Notes: generated from the sequence alone by a model not told the origin. DNA of 64,000 nt from Faecalibacterium prausnitzii (GCA_004558805.1 SFDE01000001.1:62001-126000); one strand, 5' to 3'; counted from the stretch's first letter, positions 1 to 8,626 are shown. Translations and numbers: made by a program.

Positions 1-545
1 AGTTTACCTTCACACTGCCCTACGAGCTGTACCTGTTTCTGATCGTGGTGCTGATCTGGGCAAGCATCAATGTGGTCAACTGCACCGATGGCGTGGACGG
101 CTTGTCGGCAAGTCTGGCGGTGGTGACTATTGGCACCTACCTGCTTGCCTACCATACCGAGCTGGGAGAGTACGCCACCGCCGGGGTGGTGTTCATGGGT
201 GCCCTGCTGGCATACCTGTGGTCCAACGCAAAGCCTTCCACCCTGCTGATGGGCGATGCAGGCAGTCGTGCCATGGGCTTTTTCATTGCCATCCTGTCCC
301 TGAAATGCGGACATCCCTTCTCCTTCCTGCTGGCGGCAGTGGTGTTCATCGTGGACGGCAGCCTTGGCATCATCAAGATCAGCCTGAAGCGTTTCCTGCA
401 CATTTCCATCCTCAAGAACACCCGCACTCCGCTCCACGACCATGTGCGCAAAAACAAGGGATGGAGCGACGAGCAGGTGGTCATGCGCTGGCTGATTTTG
501 CAGTTTGTGGCATCTGCTCTGCTGCTGCTCGTTGTACGCAGCTGA
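1..545 (+). CDS. mraY: MraY-like phospho-N-acetylmuramoyl-pentapeptide transferase, 3' part
   Basis: The gene is cut by the left edge of the window, and the reading frame is open from base 3. About 180 C-terminal residues are present, with several hydrophobic membrane segments. The family motifs NCTDGVDGL and LLMGDAGSRAMG, which form the Mg2+/nucleotide site of MraY/WecA-type transferases, are visible, as is a C-terminal KGWSDEQVVMRW segment typical of MraY. MraY moves phospho-MurNAc-pentapeptide from UDP to undecaprenyl phosphate to make lipid I at the membrane. The usual PxHHH active-site loop reads PLHDHVR here, so the middle histidine is an aspartate. A WecA/TagO-like role is possible but the C-terminal end favours MraY. 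A terminator follows directly. Confidence 0.75.
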   Translation, partial: FTFTLPYELYLFLIVVLIWASINVVNCTDGVDGLSASLAVVTIGTYLLAYHTELGEYATAGVVFMGALLAYLWSNAKPSTLLMGDAGSRAMGFFIAILSLKCGHPFSFLLAAVVFIVDGSLGIIKISLKRFLHISILKNTRTPLHDHVRKNKGWSDEQVVMRWLILQFVASALLLLVVRS

Positions 546-578
546 TCCATCCTTCTTTATGATAGTAGATAATGGAAC

Positions 579-612
579 AAAAGCGCTGTCCTTAAAGGGC
601 GGCGCTTTTGCT
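579..612 (+). terminator. Intrinsic terminator after mraY-like gene
   Basis: An 8-base stem AAAAGCGC (579-586) pairs with GCGCTTTT (602-609). The loop can form further G/C pairs. The T-rich 3' arm lies about 35 bases after the stop codon. Confidence 0.6.
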
Positions 613-639
613 TATTGTTACAAAAAAATCCCCACCCTC

Positions 640-668
640 TTTTTTATCCCGGCGGGAAAGAGTATAAT
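640..668 (+). promoter_or_regulatory. Candidate promoter of azlCD
   Basis: A perfect TATAAT (663-668) lies 37 bases upstream of the azlC start. The -35 region at 17-base spacing is only T-rich (640-645), so the call rests on the -10 box and on its position after a terminator. Confidence 0.45.
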
Positions 669-705
669 GGGCTGGATATTTTTATACGGGAAAGGGGAAA
701 ATCCA

Positions 706-1488
706 ATGGAAACCAGTGAGAAACTCCTAGATCCGGAGTATGTGCAGAGGGGCAGACCGGCGTGCGGCTTCAGCCGCAAAGTTTTCTGTGAGGGAATGCG
801 GGATGGTGTGCCCATTGCGCTGGGATATTTTGCAGTGTCCTTTTCGCTGGGCATTGCAGCACGCAAGGCGGGGTTCACACCCCTGCAGGGCTTTCTTGCC
901 AGCCTGCTGAACAATGCATCGGCAGGTGAGTATGCGGCTTTTGCCCTGATCATGACCAATGCCAGTTATCTGGAGGTGGCGGTGATCACTCTCATTGCCA
1001 ATGCACGATACCTGCTGATGAGTTGTGCGCTGGCGCAGCGGTTTGCACCGGATACGCCGATCTGGCATCGGTTTGTTATCGGCTACGATGTGACGGACGA
1101 GCTGTTTGGCATCACCATCGCCCGTCCCGGCAATCTGGATCCTTACTATACCTATGGTGCCATCCTGCTGGCGGCACCGGCTTGGGCAAGCGGCACGGCA
1201 CTGGGCATCATTGCCGGAAATCTGCTGCCTCTGCGGGCAGTCAGCGCCCTGAGCGTTGCCCTGTATGGCATGTTTCTTGCCATTATCATTCCTCCGGCAC
1301 GGAAAAGCAGGATCGTTGCGGTGCTGGTGGCAGTGAGTTTTGCCTTGAGTTTTGTGTGCAACTATCTGCCGGGAATCGCATCTCTCTCGGACGGAACGAG
1401 GACCATCCTGCTCACCGTGCTGATCTCCGGTGCGGCGGCAGTGCTGTTCCCGGTAAAGTACCAGGAGGCAAACGAAGATGACGCATAA
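706..1488 (+). CDS. azlC: AzlC family branched-chain amino acid exporter, large subunit
   Basis: About 260 residues with repeated hydrophobic segments. The N-terminal signature (GMRDGVPIALGYFAVSFSLG, then ASLLNNASAGEYAAF) is typical of AzlC. With AzlD it forms a branched-chain amino acid export permease in the inner membrane. The frame is open further upstream, but the ATG at 706 is preceded by AAAGGGGAAA at 691-700 and gives the family's normal length. The gene overlaps azlD by 11 bases, so the two are probably translated together. No regulator is encoded alongside. Confidence 0.88.
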   Translation: METSEKLLDPEYVQRGRPACGFSRKVFCEGMRDGVPIALGYFAVSFSLGIAARKAGFTPLQGFLASLLNNASAGEYAAFALIMTNASYLEVAVITLIANARYLLMSCALAQRFAPDTPIWHRFVIGYDVTDELFGITIARPGNLDPYYTYGAILLAAPAWASGTALGIIAGNLLPLRAVSALSVALYGMFLAIIIPPARKSRIVAVLVAVSFALSFVCNYLPGIASLSDGTRTILLTVLISGAAAVLFPVKYQEANEDDA

Positions 1489-1783
1489 CAATTATATCTA
1501 CATCGCCATCATGGCGCTGGTGTCCTATTGCATCCGGGTGCTGCCCCTGACCTTGATCCGCAAACCCATCAAAAACCGGTTCATCCAGTCGTTTTTGTAC
1601 TATGTACCCTATGTGACCCTTGCGGTCATGACTTTTCCGGCGATCGTCCACGCCACCCAGAGCCCGGTGGCTGGTGCAGCGGCACTGGTCATCGGCATTG
1701 TGGCAGCATGGTGGGGTGCAAGCCTGTTTCAGGTGGCAGTGGCGTGCTGCGCCGTGGTGCTGGTCATTGAGCTGCTTATCTGA
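1478..1783 (+). CDS. azlD: AzlD family branched-chain amino acid exporter, small subunit
   Basis: A 101-residue protein with three to four hydrophobic helices and the AzlD pattern (SYCIRVLPLTLIRKPIKNRF near the N-terminus). It is the small partner of AzlC. AGGAGG at 1463-1468 sits inside the end of azlC, nine bases before this ATG, which fixes the start. The 11-base overlap with azlC supports a two-subunit permease made in equal amounts. Confidence 0.87.
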   Translation: MTHNNYIYIAIMALVSYCIRVLPLTLIRKPIKNRFIQSFLYYVPYVTLAVMTFPAIVHATQSPVAGAAALVIGIVAAWWGASLFQVAVACCAVVLVIELLI

Positions 1784-1804
1784 TCACAGGACAGGAGAAT
1801 GCTG

Positions 1805-2650
1805 ATGAAAAAGGTACTCGTTACCGGCGCCGGCGGTTTTCTGGGAGCCCGGGTCATGGAGCAGTGGAAAGGACGCTATGAGTTGTGCAGCTTTCCCAAA
1901 GGCTTTTTGAACAGTGCAGATGAAGCGGCGGTGCGGCAGCGGATCCTGCAGGAGCGCCCGCAGGTGATCCTCCATGCAGCGGCGCTGTCGGATACCGGAT
2001 ACTGCGCACAATACCCGGAACAGGCATACCGTGCTAATGTGCAACTGCCGGTGTGGGTCGCCGTTGCAGCACGGGACACCGGCGCAAAGCTGCTGGCGCT
2101 TAGCTCGGATCAGGTCTACGCCGGTACCGAACAGCCTGGCGCTCTGCCGGAAACGCTGAAACTTCAGCCCTCAAACCTCTATGGCAGGTACAAGCTGGAG
2201 ATGGAACAGCGGGTGCAAGCACTCTGCCCGGAAGCAGTACTTCTGCGTGCCAGCTGGATGTACGACCTGCCGGGTTACGGGCTGCCCATCCGGGGCAATC
2301 TTCCCCTAAACCTTCTGCAGGCGGCAGTGCATGGACGCGCTGTAAGCTTTTCCCGGCAGGATCACCGGGGAGTCACCTATGTGCGGCAGGTGGTGGAATG
2401 TCTGGACCCTGCCATGGAGCTGCCCGGCGGGGTATACAACTTTGGCAGCTCCAATGCCTGCGACATGGTGGAAACAGCGGAGCAGTTTGCTAACGCCATG
2501 GGGCTTTCGGTGGAGATCGACGCCGCCCACTGGAAGCGGAATCTGGCGATGGACGGCACGAAGCTGGCAGGATACGGCATCCGGCTGGACACCACCCAGC
2601 AGGGGATCCGGCGCTGCATGGAGGATTACGGTCTTTCGGCGGTGCTGTAA
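1805..2650 (+). CDS. RmlD-like NAD(P)-dependent sugar-nucleotide reductase (extended SDR)
   Basis: About 281 residues. The N-terminus has the dinucleotide-binding TGAGGFLG motif, a ser-rich SSDQVYAG strand in the middle, and the catalytic YGRYK (YxxxK) pair. This is the layout of extended short-chain dehydrogenases close to dTDP-4-dehydrorhamnose reductase. No other rhamnose genes lie nearby, so the exact substrate cannot be assigned. An earlier in-frame ATG exists at 1799, but GGAG at 1794-1797 is better spaced for 1805. It follows azlD by about 20 bases and may share its transcript. Confidence 0.75.
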   Translation: MKKVLVTGAGGFLGARVMEQWKGRYELCSFPKGFLNSADEAAVRQRILQERPQVILHAAALSDTGYCAQYPEQAYRANVQLPVWVAVAARDTGAKLLALSSDQVYAGTEQPGALPETLKLQPSNLYGRYKLEMEQRVQALCPEAVLLRASWMYDLPGYGLPIRGNLPLNLLQAAVHGRAVSFSRQDHRGVTYVRQVVECLDPAMELPGGVYNFGSSNACDMVETAEQFANAMGLSVEIDAAHWKRNLAMDGTKLAGYGIRLDTTQQGIRRCMEDYGLSAVL

Positions 2651-2706
2651 GCGGAAAAGCCGCAAAATTTCCGTATCGCACAAAATAGAGATAAAATAGC
2701 CTCCCA

Positions 2707-2774
2707 AAGCAGGGGATTCTGCGAGAAAAAGCTCCCGTCACAGGAGCCGCAGCGCAGGACCTCCTGCTTTTTTG
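2707..2774 (+). terminator. Nested-stem terminator after the SDR gene
   Basis: An outer stem AAAGCAGG (2707-2714) pairs with CCTGCTTT (2764-2771) and runs into six Ts. Inside it, CTGCG pairs with CGCAG and GCTCC (2732-2736) pairs with GGAGC (2744-2748). This gives a long, segmented hairpin. Confidence 0.55.
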
Positions 2775-2830
2775 TTGCCTGCTCCGGGAAAAAACGCACC
2801 GAAGGGCCTTCGCGGAAAAGTCATACTTAA

Positions 2831-2859
2831 TTTACAGTATTCTTCGGTTTTGCTATAAT
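2831..2859 (+). promoter_or_regulatory. Sigma-A promoter of the permease gene
   Basis: TTTACA (2831-2836), a 17-base spacer and TATAAT (2854-2859), with a TG one base before the -10 box (extended -10). The leader from the likely start site to the start codon is about 60 bases, too short for a known purine riboswitch. Confidence 0.8.
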
Positions 2860-2928
2860 ATACCCGCTTTTTTTGGCAAAACGACCGAAAACGAGAATAA
2901 TGAGAGAATTTTGAGGAGAGTGGAACAT

Positions 2929-4320
2929 TTGAAGGAAGTCAAGCTTGAAGAAGCGGCGTATCAGTTTGAGGCAAAGATGTCTTTGCGTCAGGCGATCCCG
3001 CTGGGTCTGCAGCATGTCTGTGCCATGTTTGTGGGCAACCTGACCCCGCTGCTGATCATTACCAGCGCCTGCGGCATTGCAGGCGGCGAGTTCGCAGACC
3101 TGCAGGTCACCCTGCTGCAGAGTGCCATGTTCGTGGCAGGTATCGTCACTCTGGTGCAGCTGTTCTCGGTGGGTCCCGTGGGCGGCAAGGTGCCCATCAT
3201 CATGGGTACCAGCTCCGGTTTTATCGGGGTGTTCAACAGCGTTGTGGGCAGCATGGGAGGCGGCGTGCTCGCCTATGGTGCCATCATGGGCGCTTCTATC
3301 ATCGGCGGCATCTTTGAAAGCGTACTGGGCTTCTTCCTCAAGCCTCTGCGCAAATTCTTCCCGCCGGTGGTCACCGGCACCGTGGTGCTTTCCATCGGTC
3401 TGTCCCTGATCTCCGTGGGCGTCAATTCTTTCGGCGGCGGTAACAGTGCCAAGGACTTCGGCTCCATGGAAAACCTGCTGCTGGCGCTGTTCGTGTTGGT
3501 GGTGATCTTGATCTTCAAGCACTGGACCACCGGCTTCCTCAGCTCCTCGGCGATCCTCATCGGCATCCTCGCCGGTTACATTGCAGCCTTCATCATGGGC
3601 TTTGTACTGCCCACCACCGGTGTCACCGCCGATGGCGTAGAGTTCACCAAGGCATGGGTGCTGAACTGGAGCAAGGTAGCGCACGCTTCCTGGTTTGCGG
3701 TGCCCAGACTGATGCCGGTAAAGGTCGTGTTCGACATGCGTGCCATCCTGCCGGTGATGATCATGTTCATCGTTACTGCTGTGGAGACTGTGGGTGATAT
3801 CTCCGGCGTTATGGAGGGCGGCATGAGCCGTGAGCCCTCTGATAAGGAGCTGTCCGGCGGCGTCATCTGCGATGGTCTGGGTTCCAGCTTTGCAGCATTG
3901 TTCGGCGTGCTGCCCAACACTTCTTTTAGCCAGAATGTGGGTCTGGTGGCAATGACTAAGGTGGTCAACCGCATGGCTCTTGCCTCTGGCGCTGTTTTCC
4001 TGATCCTGTGCGGTCTGATCCCCAAACTGGGTGCTCTGGTCTCCATTATGCCCCAGGCAGTCTTGGGCGGTGCAGCTGTTATGATGTTCTCTTCCATCGT
4101 GGTCAGTGGCATCCAGCTCATCACCAAGGAAAAGATGACTCCCCGGCACCTGACCATCGTGTCGGTGGCACTGGGTGTGGGCTACGGCATGGGTGCCAAC
4201 AGCGGCATTCTGGCACACGCTCCTCAGGCATTCCAGCTGATCTGCGGCGAGTCCGGCATCGTTCCGGCTGCCTTTGTGGCGATCCTGCTCAATGTCCTGC
4301 TGCCCAAGGATAAGGACTGA
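2929..4320 (+). CDS. NCS2 family xanthine/uracil-type permease
   Basis: About 463 residues with some 12 to 14 hydrophobic segments. It carries the NCS2 signatures: QHVCAMFVGNLTPLLII near the N-terminus, the VETVGDISGVMEGG stretch, and FGVLPNTSFSQNVGLVAMTK, which resembles xanthine permeases of the PbuX/XanP group. It imports a nucleobase with protons or sodium across the cytoplasmic membrane. TTG at 2929 is preferred because GGAGAG lies eight bases upstream. TTG 2911 and GTG 2920 are in frame but have no well-placed ribosome site. Its position next to a molybdenum hydroxylase block suggests that it feeds purine substrate to that enzyme. The exact base transported is inference. Confidence 0.87.
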   Translation: MKEVKLEEAAYQFEAKMSLRQAIPLGLQHVCAMFVGNLTPLLIITSACGIAGGEFADLQVTLLQSAMFVAGIVTLVQLFSVGPVGGKVPIIMGTSSGFIGVFNSVVGSMGGGVLAYGAIMGASIIGGIFESVLGFFLKPLRKFFPPVVTGTVVLSIGLSLISVGVNSFGGGNSAKDFGSMENLLLALFVLVVILIFKHWTTGFLSSSAILIGILAGYIAAFIMGFVLPTTGVTADGVEFTKAWVLNWSKVAHASWFAVPRLMPVKVVFDMRAILPVMIMFIVTAVETVGDISGVMEGGMSREPSDKELSGGVICDGLGSSFAALFGVLPNTSFSQNVGLVAMTKVVNRMALASGAVFLILCGLIPKLGALVSIMPQAVLGGAAVMMFSSIVVSGIQLITKEKMTPRHLTIVSVALGVGYGMGANSGILAHAPQAFQLICGESGIVPAAFVAILLNVLLPKDKD

Positions 4321-4322
4321 TC

Positions 4323-4970
4323 TTACAACAGTGTTTCCAGCTGTGCCAGCGTCTGCGGAGTATCTGCATCCAGCAGCTCCCATGGCTCTGCCACACAGAC
4401 AGTGTGAACATTTAAAGGATATTTTTTGAGCAGTACGCTTCCGCCCCTGCCCTCCGGCAGGGAGAGAAGCTGGGCAAAATAGCCTTTTCCAAACAGAACG
4501 GGGCTTCCGGTAAGGGGAGAAGGGTCGTTTCCGACCTGTGCTCCCAGCCGGAAGATCTGCCGTTCTGTTTCTTTTTGCCCTCCCAGCCGGGTAAGGTGGT
4601 CCCGGCGGAATGCCCGGATCATCTCCTCCACGGTCTCCCGGCGGAGCAGAGGCTGATCCCCGGGCAGAAAAAAGCACCCCGCAAGGTCCGGCGTCTGCTC
4701 CAGCAGCGCCGAAAGCCCCAGCCTCACGGTGTCGTTGCGCCCGGGAAGGTCGTGGAGAAGCACCGGCACTCCCTGCCCGCTGCACAAAGAGCGCACTGCG
4801 TCCCACCGGGTCACCACAATGCGTGCTGCCAACAGGGGGGTATCGGTGGCGGCAAAGGCACGGCAGAGCAGAGGCTGCCCATCAAAGGGAGCCAGCAGTT
4901 TGTTGGAGCCAAAACGGCGGCTCAGACCGGATGCCATAATAACGCAGCCTACAGGCGGGAAGTTTTCCAT
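4323..4970 (-). CDS. MocA/YgfJ-like nucleotidyltransferase, molybdenum hydroxylase accessory
   Basis: About 215 residues. The N-terminus VIMASGLSRRFGSNKLL is the NTP-binding signature of MobA/MocA-like transferases, followed by LPGDQPLL around residue 100. Enzymes of this family attach CMP or GMP to molybdopterin. The YgfJ branch is linked to selenium-dependent molybdenum hydroxylases. The ATG at 4970 has AAGGAG eight bases upstream, so the longer in-frame start at 5012 is unlikely. The gene points away from the hydroxylase operon and towards the permease, with stop codons two bases apart. Function in cofactor maturation is inferred from family and neighbours. Confidence 0.8.
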   Translation of the reverse strand: MENFPPVGCVIMASGLSRRFGSNKLLAPFDGQPLLCRAFAATDTPLLAARIVVTRWDAVRSLCSGQGVPVLLHDLPGRNDTVRLGLSALLEQTPDLAGCFFLPGDQPLLRRETVEEMIRAFRRDHLTRLGGQKETERQIFRLGAQVGNDPSPLTGSPVLFGKGYFAQLLSLPEGRGGSVLLKKYPLNVHTVCVAEPWELLDADTPQTLAQLETLL

Positions 4971-5017
4971 TTTAATACTCCTTCCGGAACCGGTGTTTCT
5001 GATAGAACTCAACTGGT

Positions 5018-5042
5018 ATTATAAAACAATCTGTGTTAAAAT
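5018..5042. promoter_or_regulatory. Divergent promoter region between the accessory transferase and the hydroxylase operon
   Basis: On the plus strand, TG-T-TAAAAT (5034-5042) is an extended -10 box about 37 bases before the FAD subunit gene. On the minus strand, TATAAT (5018-5023) faces the transferase gene. Neither has a clear -35 box, so both calls are tentative. No molybdenum cofactor riboswitch fits in these 108 bases. Confidence 0.4.
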
Positions 5043-5078
5043 AGAAGAAAAAAGCAATAAAAAGAGAGGGACCTGCAC

Positions 5079-5861
5079 ATGATGACGATCCGAGAGTATA
5101 AACGTGTCGAAAGTCTGGAAGAAGCGTGGCAGCTGAATCAGAAAAAGCAGAACCGCATCATTGGCGGAATGATCTGGCTGAAGATGGAGACCATCAATGT
5201 CGGCACCGCCATTGACCTGTCCGGTCTGGGACTGGACACCATTGAGGAGACCACCGACGGCTTTTCCATCGGCGCAATGGTCACCCTGCGCCAGCTGGAA
5301 CAGCACCCCGGTCTGGAGCGGTACACGCAGGGTGCGGTACGGGAGGCGTTGCGCCATATTGTTGGCGTTCAGCTGCGCAACCTTGCCACCGTAGGTGGCA
5401 GTATCTACAGCCGGTTCGGCTTTTCGGACGTGCTGACGCTGTTCCTTGCCATGGACTGTTCTGTGGAGCTGTACAAGGGCGGCATCGTGCCTCTGCGGGA
5501 GTATGCACAGCGCAGCTACGACCGGGATATCGTGGTACGGCTGATCCTGAAAAAGGAACCGGCGCAGTACTGCTACCAGTCGGTGCGCAACAGCCAGACC
5601 GACATCCCGGTGCTGACCTGCGCCGCCGCCCGGTTGGCAGAGGGGGGGTATCGGTTTGCCATCGGAGCACGTCCCTTGAAGGCAGTGCTGTTTGAGATGC
5701 CTGCCGCCCCGGCGGAACAGCTGGCAGAGCAGGTGCAGCAGCAGGTGATCACTGGCTCCAATATGCGGGGCAGCGCAGAGTACCGCCGCCATCTCGCCGG
5801 TGTACTGGTGCGCCGCACCGTCCATGAGTTGGAAAACCGTGAAGTACAGGAGGAAAAATAA
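5079..5861 (+). CDS. Molybdenum hydroxylase, FAD-binding subunit
   Basis: 260 residues, slightly short for the CoxM/XdhB-type FAD subunit family. RIIGG near residue 28 and LATVGGS near residue 103 are the two FAD-contact motifs. This subunit passes electrons from the iron-sulfur subunit to the acceptor. It opens the operon, and its stop codon abuts the start of the 2Fe-2S gene. A second ATG at 5082 is equally possible. The three-subunit order FAD, 2Fe-2S, Mo matches xanthine dehydrogenase-like enzymes of clostridia. Substrate is not readable from this subunit. Confidence 0.86.
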   Translation: MMTIREYKRVESLEEAWQLNQKKQNRIIGGMIWLKMETINVGTAIDLSGLGLDTIEETTDGFSIGAMVTLRQLEQHPGLERYTQGAVREALRHIVGVQLRNLATVGGSIYSRFGFSDVLTLFLAMDCSVELYKGGIVPLREYAQRSYDRDIVVRLILKKEPAQYCYQSVRNSQTDIPVLTCAAARLAEGGYRFAIGARPLKAVLFEMPAAPAEQLAEQVQQQVITGSNMRGSAEYRRHLAGVLVRRTVHELENREVQEEK

Positions 5862-6332
5862 ATGCAGATCAGTCTGATGTTGAACGGAGTCCGAATCACC
5901 GACGAGGTGGCACCGGATATGCTGTTGATCGACCTTGTCCGTGCCCACGGCTGCAAAAGCGTAAAGCGGGGCTGTGAGACGTCCAACTGCGGGCTGTGCA
6001 CCGTGTTTATGGACGACAAGCCGGTGCTTTCCTGCTCCATTCTTGCAGCAAGAGCCGATGGTCACGCCATCACCACCCTGGAAGGACTGCAGGAAGAAGC
6101 GGCAGAATTCGGAGCCTTCATTGCAGATCAGGGCGCAGAACAGTGCGGCTTCTGCAATCCGGGCTTTATTATGAATGCGCTCGCCTTGTTCCGGGAGGAG
6201 CCCTATCCCACCCCGGAGCAGGTGAAGGAATACCTTGCCGGCAACCTGTGCCGCTGCTCCGGTTATGAAGGACAGCTGCGGGGCATCATGAACTTTCTGG
6301 AATGGAAAAAGCAGAAGGAGGCGGCAGAATGA
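5862..6332 (+). CDS. Molybdenum hydroxylase, 2Fe-2S subunit
   Basis: 156 residues, the usual length. The N-terminal plant-type cluster uses C38, C43, C46 and C58. The C-terminal helical cluster uses C95, C98, C130 and C132 in the CGFC and CRCSGY motifs. All eight ligands are present, so the subunit looks functional. It carries electrons from the Mo centre to FAD. The last four bases overlap the start of the Mo subunit (ATGA), which implies coupled translation. Confidence 0.93.
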   Translation: MQISLMLNGVRITDEVAPDMLLIDLVRAHGCKSVKRGCETSNCGLCTVFMDDKPVLSCSILAARADGHAITTLEGLQEEAAEFGAFIADQGAEQCGFCNPGFIMNALALFREEPYPTPEQVKEYLAGNLCRCSGYEGQLRGIMNFLEWKKQKEAAE

Positions 6333-8623
6333 ATACAGTAAACAAGCCTTTCCGCAAAAAGGACGCCATGCAGCTGGTAACGGGACAGCCGGTGTACATG
6401 GATGATGTGATCCCCTCCGACTGTCTTATCGTCAAGCTGCTGCGTTCTCCCCATGCCAACGCCATGGTGCGGACCATCAACACCGCCGTGGCTAAAAAAG
6501 TGCCCGGCATCGAGGCGATTTTTACCTGGGAAGATGTGCCTCAGGACGCCCGCCGGTACACGCAGGCAGGACAGACCTACCCGGAAGCAAGCCCCTACGA
6601 CCGTCTGCTCATTGACCGCCACGTCCGTTTTGTAGGCGATGTGGTGGCGATCGTGGCAGGCAAGGATGAGAAGTGCGTGGATAAGGCGCTGAAGCTCATC
6701 AGGGTGGAGTACGACGTGCTGGAAGCGGTGCTGGATTTCCATACCGCTAAGGATAATCCCATTCTTGTGCACCCGGAGGATAACTGGGAAAGCCTCAGCC
6801 CCGTGGGTGCCGACAATAAGCGCAATCTCTGCGCCCATGACGAGTGCGGCTCCGGCGATATTGATGCGGTGCTCGCAGGCTGCGATGTGGTGATCGACCA
6901 CGTCTACCACACCAAGGCATGTCAGCAGGCAATGATGGAGACCTTCCGCACTTACTGTTCCATTGATACCTACGGCAGACTGAATGTTCTCAGCTCCACC
7001 CAGATCGTTTTCCACGCCCGCCGCAACATCGCCAACGCCCTGCATATCCCCAAGTCCATGGTACGGGTGTCCAAACCCCGCATCGGCGGCGGTTTTGGCG
7101 CAAAGCAGACAGCGGTCAGCGAGGTGTACCCCGCATTCGTTACATGGAAGACCAAAAAGCCCTCCAAGATCATTTTCAGCCGGACGGAAAGCCAGACGGC
7201 ATCTTCTCCTCGTCACGAGATGGAGCTGCACGTCCGTCTGGGCGCTACTAAGGATGGCATCGTGAAGGGCATCGACCTGTATACTCTGTCCAATACCGGC
7301 GCCTATGGCGAACACGGTCCCACCACGGTGGGGCTGACCGGACACAAATCCATCCCCCTGTATGGCAAGGCAGAGGCATTCCGCTTTGTCAGCGATGTGG
7401 TCTACACCAACCATATGTCTGCCGGTGCATACCGGGGCTACGGTGCAACACAGGGTCTGTTTGCGGTGGAGTCTGCGGTCAACGAGCTGGCACAGAAGCT
7501 GAACATGGACCCCATTGAACTGCGGCTGAAAAACACGGTGCAGGAGGGAGACGTGATGCCTGCCTACTACGGAGCTGTGAATACCAGCTGTGCGCTGGAC
7601 CGCTGCCTCGTAAAGGTGCGGGAGATGATCGACTGGGACAACAAATATCCTGCACGGGACATGGGCAACGGTAAGATCCGTGCCGTAGGCATGGGCATGG
7701 CAATGCAGGGCTCCGGCATTTCCGGCATGGACGTGGGCAGTGCCACCCTGAAGCTGAACGATGAGGGTTTCTACACCCTGATGATCGGCGCTGCGGATAT
7801 GGGCACCGGCTGCGATACCACGCTGGCACAGATCGCAGCGGAAGTTCTGGATTGCCCTCTGGACAACATCACCGTCTTTGGCGCAGATACGGACTCCTCC
7901 CCCTACGATTCCGGCTCCTACGCTTCCAGCACCACCTACGTTACCGGCAAGGCGACCGAGAAGTGCGCCATGAAGCTGCGAGAACAGATCTGCAAACTGG
8001 GCGCAGAACTTCTGGGCTGCCCGGAGGGCAACGTGGAGTTTGACGGCAAAGAGGTGTTCGAGAGCGCCGCCCCCACCCACAAGACCTCCCTTTCCGACAT
8101 TGCGGCTGCCTCCCAGTTTGGTCATATGGTCCCTCTGGAGGCAACCGAGACCCACACCTCTCCGCTGTCGCCTCCGCCCTTTATGGTGGGTGCAGCCGAG
8201 GTGGAGGTGGACACCGAGACTGGCGAAGTACAGGTGCTGGAATTTGATTCCTGCGTGGACTGCGGCACCCCCATCAACCCCAATTTGGTCCGGGTGCAGG
8301 CAGAAGGCGGCATCCTGCAGGGCATTGGCATGACCCTGACCGAAAACATCACCTATGACAAAAACGGTTATCCGGAGGAGAATTCTCTCTTCCAGTACAA
8401 GATCCCCGCCCGTACCGATATTGGCAGGATCCATGTGGAGGTAGAAAGCAGCTACGAACCCAACGGTCCCTTTGGTGCAAAGTCCATTGGCGAGGTGGTC
8501 ATCAACACACCGCTGCCTGCCATTTCGGATGCCATTTACAACGCCATCGGTACCCGGTTCTACGAGCTGCCCATTACGCCAGAAAAAATCGCCATGGCGG
8601 TGGCAAAGAGAAACGAGGAATAA
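6329..8623 (+). CDS. Molybdenum hydroxylase, molybdopterin-binding catalytic subunit (XdhA-like)
   Basis: 765 residues, normal for the xanthine dehydrogenase/aldehyde oxidase large subunit. GGGFGAKQ near residue 253, GAYRGYGATQ near 366 and GPFGAKSIGE near 712 are the cofactor and catalytic glutamate motifs. It hydroxylates a carbon next to a ring nitrogen, or an aldehyde, using water. The genes that follow point to the selenium-dependent class, where a terminal Mo selenide replaces the sulfide and is added after translation. No in-frame TGA is present, so selenocysteine is not used. Start 6329 has AAGGAGG upstream and overlaps the previous stop. A start at 6302 would lie inside the 2Fe-2S gene. 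Purine is the likely substrate given the permease, but this is inference. Confidence 0.92.
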   Translation: MNTVNKPFRKKDAMQLVTGQPVYMDDVIPSDCLIVKLLRSPHANAMVRTINTAVAKKVPGIEAIFTWEDVPQDARRYTQAGQTYPEASPYDRLLIDRHVRFVGDVVAIVAGKDEKCVDKALKLIRVEYDVLEAVLDFHTAKDNPILVHPEDNWESLSPVGADNKRNLCAHDECGSGDIDAVLAGCDVVIDHVYHTKACQQAMMETFRTYCSIDTYGRLNVLSSTQIVFHARRNIANALHIPKSMVRVSKPRIGGGFGAKQTAVSEVYPAFVTWKTKKPSKIIFSRTESQTASSPRHEMELHVRLGATKDGIVKGIDLYTLSNTGAYGEHGPTTVGLTGHKSIPLYGKAEAFRFVSDVVYTNHMSAGAYRGYGATQGLFAVESAVNELAQKLNMDPIELRLKNTVQEGDVMPAYYGAVNTSCALDRCLVKVREMIDWDNKYPARDMGNGKIRAVGMGMAMQGSGISGMDVGSATLKLNDEGFYTLMIGAADMGTGCDTTLAQIAAEVLDCPLDNITVFGADTDSSPYDSGSYASSTTYVTGKATEKCAMKLREQICKLGAELLGCPEGNVEFDGKEVFESAAPTHKTSLSDIAAASQFGHMVPLEATETHTSPLSPPPFMVGAAEVEVDTETGEVQVLEFDSCVDCGTPINPNLVRVQAEGGILQGIGMTLTENITYDKNGYPEENSLFQYKIPARTDIGRIHVEVESSYEPNGPFGAKSIGEVVINTPLPAISDAIYNAIGTRFYELPITPEKIAMAVAKRNEE

Positions 8624-8626
8624 TCG

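Noticed and set aside
2860..2928. Purine or xanthine riboswitch ahead of the permease
   Set aside because: The leader is only about 60 bases and lacks the conserved junction sequences.
2827..4806. Long minus-strand open frame antisense to the NCS2 permease
   Set aside because: The His/Gln/Asp-rich product is typical of a shadow of a hydrophobic protein gene.
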